From assembly GCF_900112305.1 (NCBI RefSeq), contig NZ_FOKT01000004.1, forward strand, positions 1-64,000: a DNA stretch of 64,000 bases, written 5' to 3'. Origin of the DNA: Microbulbifer thermotolerans. Its GTDB lineage: Bacteria > Pseudomonadota > Gammaproteobacteria > Pseudomonadales > Cellvibrionaceae. The notes beneath the pieces were generated by a model. That model searched no databases. It saw nothing but the letters and a program-made list of their open reading frames with translations, and was not told the origin of the DNA. The stretch's first letter is position 1; every line of letters starts with the position of its first letter. A program made the translations under genes and the position numbers. Shown here one piece after another: positions 59,279 through 64,000 of the stretch.

Positions 59279-60514
59279 TTACTGAGTGCCGAATTTCACA
59301 GTAACCACATTTTCCGCTTTTGCCTGCTCGCGCAGGGCGTCCAGGTAATCCGCCCATCTTTGCATCATGGCCGTGCGCTGGGCTAGGTGCTTGGTGCGGT
59401 TGTAGGCGGTGCCGTTGGCGTCTTTCACGGTGTGCGCCAATTGGTGCTCGATATACTCCACCCGCTCATTCAATACTTCATCCAGCAGAGTGCGGGCCAT
59501 AGCGCGGAAGCCGTGGCCGGTCATTTCTTCGTTGGTGTAACCCATATTGCGCAGGGCTACCCTGATAGCGTTTTCAGACATGCAGCGGCTGGCACCTCTC
59601 TCAGAAGGGAAGACATAGCGGAAGCGTCCGGTCAGCGGCTCCAGGTCGCGCAGAATGGCTACTGCTTGGCGGGCCAGGGGGATAATGTGGGGTTCCCGCA
59701 TTTTCATTTTTTCGGCGGGTATCTCGATTCTCTGTTCCTCCCAGTTGATTTCTTCCCACTCCAGGGCGCGCAGCTCGCCGGGGCGGCAGAACAGCAGCGG
59801 GGCCAGCTTCAGGGCCGCGCGCACTGTGGGGGTGCCTTGGTAGTTGTCGATGTTCACTAGCAGCTTGCCCACGTCTGCGGGGTTGGTAATTGCGGCATAG
59901 TGCTTTTTCTTCGCCGGTTGCAATTGGTCGCCGACCACTGCGGCGGGGTCATTGGTGGCCCGCCCCCCTGCAATGGCGAAGCGGAAAACGCGGCTTGCGG
60001 TTTGCTTGGCGTCTTTGGCGGTGTCTATCGCGCCGCGCTCCTCGATGCGCCTTAGCACCGTCAGCAGTTCCGGTGGGGTTATCTCGGTAATGGGACGCCT
60101 GCCCAGGTAGGGAAACAAATCGCGCTCCAGCACGCGCATAATGCGGTAGCGGTAGCTTTCCGACTTGTCGCGCATTTTGATGGTGTACCACTCGCGGGCC
60201 AGTGCTTCAAAGGTGTTGGTGGCCGCTTCGTAGTTATCGGCCCGGCGGGCCTTGCGGTGGTCGCTGGGGTCTATGCCGTCCAGCAGTAGCTGGCGGGCTG
60301 CGTCGCGCTTCTGGCGCGCTTTCTTGAGGCCGGTTTCTGGATACACCCCCAGGGCCAAAAGGCGCTCCCGCTTGGTGTGGGGGTGGCGGTACTTAAGCCG
60401 CCAGTATTTTGCCCCTGCTTTGGTCACTAGCAGGAACAACCCCTTACCATCCCCTAGCTTGTAATCCTTCTCTTTTGGCTTGGCTTGCTTTACCTGAACT
60501 TCCGTCAATGGCAT
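59279..60514 (-). CDS. Tyrosine recombinase/integrase, P4 type (DUF4102)
   Basis: 411 residues from the ATG at 60514 (MPLTEVQVKQAKPKEKDYKL); longer frames reach into the arm repeats. An N-terminal DUF4102 arm-binding domain (GDGKGLFLLVTKAGAKYWRL) is followed by the core-binding region and the catalytic domain with conserved Arg (FCRPGELRALEW), His-x-x-Arg (TGHGFRAMARTLL), second His (EHQLAHTV) and Tyr (NGTAYNRTKHL). All catalytic residues are present, so it should be active. It lies beside the tRNA 3' end, transcribed away from it, as is usual. Confidence 0.93.
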   Translation of the reverse strand: MPLTEVQVKQAKPKEKDYKLGDGKGLFLLVTKAGAKYWRLKYRHPHTKRERLLALGVYPETGLKKARQKRDAARQLLLDGIDPSDHRKARRADNYEAATNTFEALAREWYTIKMRDKSESYRYRIMRVLERDLFPYLGRRPITEITPPELLTVLRRIEERGAIDTAKDAKQTASRVFRFAIAGGRATNDPAAVVGDQLQPAKKKHYAAITNPADVGKLLVNIDNYQGTPTVRAALKLAPLLFCRPGELRALEWEEINWEEQRIEIPAEKMKMREPHIIPLARQAVAILRDLEPLTGRFRYVFPSERGASRCMSENAIRVALRNMGYTNEEMTGHGFRAMARTLLDEVLNERVEYIEHQLAHTVKDANGTAYNRTKHLAQRTAMMQRWADYLDALREQAKAENVVTVKFGTQ

Positions 60515-60553
60515 GGCGCTATCCCAGTAATGACGGGGGCTGCGGCCAATTTT

Positions 60554-60625
60554 GGGGGTATCTACTGTCATACCCCCGCCAGATACCCCCAAATGTACCC
60601 CCAGATACCCCCGGATTTGGGGGTA
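60554..60625 (+). repeat. Proximal arm-type repeats
   Basis: TACCCCC occurs at 60571, 60584, 60596 and 60606, and its inverse GGGGGTA at 60554 and 60619. The segment 60584-60603 is identical to the distal repeat at 55961. They flank the integrase start and lie about 95 bases from the tRNA end, fitting an integrase-binding arm of the attachment site. Confidence 0.75.
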
Positions 60626-60717
60626 TCAGCTTAGATTGACTGAGACTTAGGATAACGCGGAAACCTAGGTGTGTCGCGGGGTTGGGGGGCTTTTGGGGAT
60701 TGCGTTAGAGAGGGGAA

Positions 60718-60794
60718 TGGCCCGCCCCAGAGGATTCGAACCTCTGACCTTTGCCTCCGGAGGGCAACGCTCTATCCAGCTGAGCTAGGGGCGG
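60718..60794 (-). tRNA. tRNA-Arg (anticodon CCG)
   Basis: 77 bases with CCA encoded. Acceptor CCGCCCC/GGGGCGG, D-arm GCTC...GAGC, anticodon stem TTGCC/GGCAA with loop CTCCGGA (anticodon CCG), T-arm AGAGG/CCTCT around TTCGAAT. A promoter-like TATAAT (60811-60806, minus) with TTGCCC 16 bases upstream precedes it. Confidence 0.95.
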
Positions 60795-60805
60795 GAAGGA
60801 GGCGG

Positions 60806-60833
60806 ATTATACAGAAGGACGCCCCTAGGGCAA
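60806..60833 (-). promoter_or_regulatory. Promoter of tRNA-Arg
   Basis: TATAAT at 60811-60806 and TTGCCC at 60833-60828, 16 bases apart, on the minus strand, 12 bases upstream of the tRNA. Confidence 0.6.
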
Positions 60834-60972
60834 AGTGGGGTGGGCTTGGGGCGGGGCAAAAACGGGCGCCCTTCGCAGTGGAGGCCGCAGCGCTTATAAT
60901 GCGCGGCTGGTATAGGTACGCGACGGCGTGCCGCTGATCTATGGGTCGCGATTCGGCCCTCTGGGGGATGAG

Positions 60973-61386
60973 ATGAAGATGATTTTCGGTTTTGTGGCGA
61001 TTTTGGCCGCTGGCGCGGCCACTGCTGTGGCGCAGTCTGTGGACGAGGAGATCGCCCAGCGTATCGCACCGGTAGGCAGCACCTGCATGCAGGGCGACGA
61101 GTGTGCGGCGGCAGCTGCGGCGCCGGCAGCGGCTGGCGGCGGCGCCCGCAGCGGTGAGGATATCTTTAACGCCTCCTGTAATACTTGTCACGGTGCAGGT
61201 ATTGCCGGTGCGCCGAAATTTGGCGATGCGGGTGCCTGGGCTCCGCGGATCGCCCAGGGGATGGATACGCTCTACACCCACGCGCTGAATGGCTTCAATG
61301 CAATGCCGGCCAAAGGGCTGTGCATGGATTGCAGTGAGGACGAGGTCAAGGCCGCAGTGGACTATATGGTGGAAAACAGCAAGTAA
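60973..61386 (+). CDS. Class I c-type cytochrome (cytochrome c5-like)
   Basis: 137 residues from the ATG at 60973 behind GGGGGATGAG. A Sec signal (MKMIFGFVAILAAGAATAVA) and an Ala-rich linker precede the haem motif CNTCH, with PAKGLCMDCSEDE as the distal part and Met in FNAMPAKG as the likely sixth ligand. The cytochrome c5-like disulphide cysteines are also seen. It is a periplasmic electron carrier, alone on the plus strand. Confidence 0.93.
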   Translation: MKMIFGFVAILAAGAATAVAQSVDEEIAQRIAPVGSTCMQGDECAAAAAAPAAAGGGARSGEDIFNASCNTCHGAGIAGAPKFGDAGAWAPRIAQGMDTLYTHALNGFNAMPAKGLCMDCSEDEVKAAVDYMVENSK

Positions 61387-61405
61387 GCTTGCTTTTCGTC
61401 CTTAT

Positions 61406-61436
61406 AAAAAGGCCGCTCATTGAGCGGCCTTTTTTG
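61406..61436. terminator. Bidirectional terminator between cytochrome c and rep
   Basis: GGCCGCTCA pairs with TGAGCGGCC around T/A, with A-run before and T-run after. It lies between convergent genes. Confidence 0.93.
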
Positions 61437-61481
61437 TAGGTGCCCCTGCAGCAATAAAGGCATACGGGTTGGGGCGGTTTT

Positions 61482-63515
61482 CTAGTCGAACATGCTGAGC
61501 AGCGAGCCAAGGGTTTCCTCGCCCTTGGCTTGGTTTTGCTCGGGCGTAGCTTTGCCGAAACCTTCGAAGACGCAGTCATCCTGCGGCAGTTCATCCAGGA
61601 AGCGGCTTGGGGTGGTGTCCTGGGTTTCACCGAACTGTTTGCGTTTGCCGGCCAGGGTCATGGTGAGTGTGCGCTGTGCGCGGGTAATGCCCACGTAGGT
61701 GAGGCGGCGCTCTTCCTCGATATTGTCATCCTCGATGCTGTTGCGGTGCGGGAGCAGGTTTTCCTCCATGCCAATCATAAACACGTGAGGGAATTCCAGG
61801 CCCTTGGCCGCGTGCAGGGTCATCAGGCTGACTTTGTCGGTGGCCTCTTCCTCTTCCTGGCGCTCGAGCATATCCCGCAGGATCAACTTGGAGATGGCCT
61901 GTTCCAGGCGGATATCCTGCTCCAGTTCGTCATCCGTGCCTTCCATGATTTTGTTCAGGGATTCCAGCAGCCAGTAGACGTTCTCCATCCGCTTTTCGGC
62001 CACTTTCTCGTTGCTGGCGTTTTGGCTGAGCCAGCCGGCGTAGTCGATATCGTCCAGCATTTCCCGCAGTGCGGCATCCGGACTCTTTTCGCGGCAGTTG
62101 CGGCGTACCCCTTCCAGCCACAGGGCAAAACGGTTCAGACGCTCGTAACCCTGCTCGTTCAGGAATTCTTTCAGACCCAGTTCTGTGGAGGCACTGAACA
62201 TGGAGATTTCGCGCCCTTTGGCATAGTTGCCCAGTGCCTCCAGGGTGCTGGTGCCTATCTGCCGGCGCGGGGTATTGATGATGCGCAGAAAGGCGTTGTC
62301 GTCATCCGGGTTCACCAGCAGGCGCAGGTAGGCCATCACGTCCTTGATTTCCGCGCGGGCGAAAAAGCTGGTGCCGCCGGACATCTGGTAGGGGATCTGG
62401 TGTTCCTGCAGTTTCATCTCGATAAGGCGCGCCTGGTGGTTGCCGCGGTAGAGCACGGCGAAATCCATAAATTTGCAGCCCCGGCGCACCTTCTGCAGAA
62501 AGATCTCGTTGGCCACCCGCTCCGCTTCCTCGTTCTCGTTGGCGACTTTGATGACCCGTATTTCCTCCCCCAGGCCCCGGTCGGACCAGAGCGCCTTGTC
62601 AAATTCGTGGGGGTTGTGGGCGATCAGGTGGTTGGCCACTTTCAGAATGCGGCTGGTAGAGCGATAGTTTTGCTCCAGTTTGATCAGCTTCAGGTTGGGG
62701 AAATCGACTTTCAGCTGACTCATATTTTCCGGGCGGGCGCCGCGCCAGGCATAGATGGACTGGTCGTCGTCGCCGACTACTGTCAGCCCGCCGCGTCCAC
62801 CGACCAATTGTTTGACCAGCAGGTACTGGGCGTTGTTGGTGTCCTGATATTCGTCCACCAGTAGATAGCGGATTTTTTTACGCCAGCGCTGCAGCAGCTC
62901 CGGGTCCGAGTCGAACAGCTGTACGGGCAGCAGGATCAGATCGTCGAAATCCACGGCGTTGTAGGCCTTGAGCGCGTCGCAGTAGCGGCCATAGGCGATG
63001 GCCATGGCCTGCTCCCCGGCACTTTGCGCCAGTTCCAGGGCGCGCCTGGGGGCCAGCATGTCGTTCTTCCAGTTGGAGATCTGGTGCTGTACCCGGTCGA
63101 GCAGGTCGGTGTCCAAGTCGCCATCGCGCAGCATCAGTTCCTTGATCAGGGCGCGGGCGTCCTCGGCATCGAAGATGGAAAAACCCGGCTTGAAGCCGGC
63201 AGCCCGGTACTCCTTGCGCAGTATGTTCAGCCCCAGGTTGTGGAAGGTGGAAACGGTCAGTCCTCGGCCGGCTGCGGACTTGCCGCCGCCGGGCGCGCTG
63301 AGCAGCTTGCCCACCCGCTCTTTCATTTCCCGCGCGGCCTTGTTGGTAAAAGTTAATGCGGCGATATTGCGCGCGCTGTAGCCGCACTCCTCAATCAGGT
63401 AGGCGATCTTGCGCGTGATCACGCTGGTTTTTCCGGAGCCGGCACCGGCGAGGACCAGGCAGGGGCCGTCGACGTATTTCACCGCCTCCGCCTGGCGGGG
63501 GTTCAGCTTGGTCAT
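61482..63515 (-). CDS. rep: ATP-dependent DNA helicase Rep (UvrD/Rep superfamily I)
   Basis: 677 residues, the length of E. coli Rep (673). Motif I LVLAGAGSGKTSVITRKIAY, Ia AALTFTNKAAREMKERV, II LLVDEYQDTN, III VVGDDDQSIYAWRGA, IV LEQNYRST, V LMTLHAAKGLEFPHVFMIGM and VI EERRLTYVGITRAQ are all intact. It unwinds DNA 3' to 5' and clears replication forks. It is monocistronic here. Confidence 0.97.
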   Translation of the reverse strand: MTKLNPRQAEAVKYVDGPCLVLAGAGSGKTSVITRKIAYLIEECGYSARNIAALTFTNKAAREMKERVGKLLSAPGGGKSAAGRGLTVSTFHNLGLNILRKEYRAAGFKPGFSIFDAEDARALIKELMLRDGDLDTDLLDRVQHQISNWKNDMLAPRRALELAQSAGEQAMAIAYGRYCDALKAYNAVDFDDLILLPVQLFDSDPELLQRWRKKIRYLLVDEYQDTNNAQYLLVKQLVGGRGGLTVVGDDDQSIYAWRGARPENMSQLKVDFPNLKLIKLEQNYRSTSRILKVANHLIAHNPHEFDKALWSDRGLGEEIRVIKVANENEEAERVANEIFLQKVRRGCKFMDFAVLYRGNHQARLIEMKLQEHQIPYQMSGGTSFFARAEIKDVMAYLRLLVNPDDDNAFLRIINTPRRQIGTSTLEALGNYAKGREISMFSASTELGLKEFLNEQGYERLNRFALWLEGVRRNCREKSPDAALREMLDDIDYAGWLSQNASNEKVAEKRMENVYWLLESLNKIMEGTDDELEQDIRLEQAISKLILRDMLERQEEEEATDKVSLMTLHAAKGLEFPHVFMIGMEENLLPHRNSIEDDNIEEERRLTYVGITRAQRTLTMTLAGKRKQFGETQDTTPSRFLDELPQDDCVFEGFGKATPEQNQAKGEETLGSLLSMFD

Positions 63516-63657
63516 TCTGGGTTGATATCTTCGGTTGGCGTTGAGGCGGGGATTCTACCAGTGTTGAAGGCCGAAGCTTGCGGTTGCCGTATTTCGTGTA
63601 CATATCGGCGTCCTTTGGCTATAACAGCGCCAGAGCATTCAGGGCGGAGCCCACTTC

Positions 63658-63897
63658 ATGCAACAGCCCATCTGCGGTTACCACCGCGACGAAGAAGACC
63701 ATTGGGTCGCCGAATTGACCTGTGGCCACAACCAGCATGTGCGCCACGATCCGCCCTGGCAGAATCGCCCCTGGGTCACGAGTAGAGCCGGGCGCGATTC
63801 CATGCTCGGCCATCTGCTGAACTGCAAGAAGTGCGATGAGGGTGCTCCTCGGGACTGGTTCGACGGGGCGCGCACCGAAGAGGGAAAAGATCAATGA
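63658..63897 (+). CDS. DUF3565 family protein
   Basis: 79 residues, GGAG 7 bases before the ATG. Sequence [20 protein letters not shown] and [14 protein letters not shown] with a C-terminal CKKCD fits the DUF3565 family. Conserved Cys/His suggest metal binding. Its stop overlaps the start of the next gene (ATGA). Confidence 0.88.
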   Translation: MQQPICGYHRDEEDHWVAELTCGHNQHVRHDPPWQNRPWVTSRAGRDSMLGHLLNCKKCDEGAPRDWFDGARTEEGKDQ

Positions 63898-64000
63898 CGA
63901 AAATCTGGGTCGATGCGGATGCCTGCCCGGTGGCCATCAAGGAAATCCTCTTCCGCGCCGCTGAGCGCACCCATACCGAAATGACCCTGGTGGCCAATCA
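63894..64000 (+). CDS. yaiI: YaiI/YqxD (UPF0178) family protein, 5' part only
   Basis: The first 35 codons ([35 protein letters not shown]) are visible before the window ends. WVDADACPV is the N-terminal signature of the UPF0178 (YaiI/YqxD) family, a PIN/NYN-like fold. Function unsettled. Translationally coupled to DUF3565. Confidence 0.85.
   Translation, partial: MTKIWVDADACPVAIKEILFRAAERTHTEMTLVAN

Larger units (their letters stand above)
55881..60723. mobile_element. Small integrative element at tRNA-Arg(CCG) (about 4.8 kb)
   Basis: The element is bounded by the 3' end of the tRNA gene (60718) on the right and a partial copy of it (from GGAATGGCCC at 55881, matching 60714-60723, with a TTCGAA and CAG nearby) on the left. 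Both ends carry the same arm sequence. Inside are a P4-type integrase next to the tRNA, a 281-residue unknown protein, an AlpA-like regulator, three small genes and a repeat-rich non-coding region, all genes on the minus strand. Boundaries are inferred from these repeats; the left core match is short. Confidence 0.7.

Noticed and set aside
1-64000. CRISPR array or cas genes
   Set aside because: No regularly spaced repeats with unique spacers; the only tandem repeats are the short iteron-like units and the MITEs, and no cas gene is present.
1-64000. rRNA genes or metabolite riboswitches
   Set aside because: No rRNA segments and no recognisable riboswitch core in leader regions; only one tRNA gene is seen.

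Overview
The window looks like chromosomal DNA of a GC-rich marine-type gammaproteobacterium, probably close to Microbulbifer/Cellvibrionales. That assignment is inferred from gene content: several large TonB-dependent receptors, a FAD-dependent halogenase next to a receptor, FecR/ECF sigma signalling, YqiK-type flotillin and an OsmC-YcaO fusion. No marker gene fixes the genus. Most of the window is densely coding, with AT-rich patches at about 0.3-1.8 kb and 42.2-43.2 kb.

Layout. 0-1.8 kb: debris of two unrelated transposases, then two small envelope-type proteins of unknown function. 1.8-9.3 kb (minus): a six-gene DUF4159 / MoxR ATPase / DUF58 / BatA-like / large DUF4175-like / membrane protein operon. 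9.4-14.2 kb (minus): TldD-TldE-TldD trio in which both D subunits carry Tat signals. 14.4-15.9 kb: NAMPT-type nadV. 16.0-19.6 kb (plus): small RHH-like protein, PspA, YqiJ-like and flotillin membrane-stress operon. 19.7-21.0 kb: cbpA-cbpM. 21-23.5 kb (minus): Na/Ca exchanger and a serine hydrolase. 23.8-33.1 kb (minus): a cell-surface signalling locus with an STN-containing receptor, ECF sigma, FecR, a second receptor and a tryptophan-halogenase-family enzyme. 33.4-36.1 kb (plus): hpd-VOC-FAH tyrosine/phenylalanine catabolism operon with a striking palindromic operator. 36.4-39.9 kb (plus): a lipase-like protein with a hydrophobic tail followed by a tandemly duplicated gene, resembling an effector with two immunity genes. 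40.2-50.7 kb: DUF885 peptidase, transporters, GNAT, DTW (tRNA acp3U) enzyme, OsmC-YcaO protein and a MORN/C13-peptidase lipoprotein. 50.8-55.6 kb: phoD facing a TonB receptor, both with Pho-box-like repeats, then a CAP-domain protein. About 55.9-60.7 kb: a small integrative element at a tRNA-Arg(CCG) gene with P4-type integrase, AlpA-like regulator, small genes and two iteron-like repeat families. 60.7-64 kb: tRNA-Arg, cytochrome c, rep helicase, DUF3565 protein and a YaiI-family gene cut by the window edge.

A dispersed repeat ties the accessory regions together: a family of about 213-bp MITE-like elements with terminal inverted repeats and YTA target duplications. There are four near-complete copies, one degenerate copy and one short deletion derivative. 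Several sit exactly on stop codons and two supply the last codons of the adjacent gene. Their internal arms show compensatory changes between copies. The best candidates for something undescribed are this MITE family, the lipase-like/duplicated-gene cassette at 36.4-39.9 kb, and the tRNA-Arg element with its iteron-like region.
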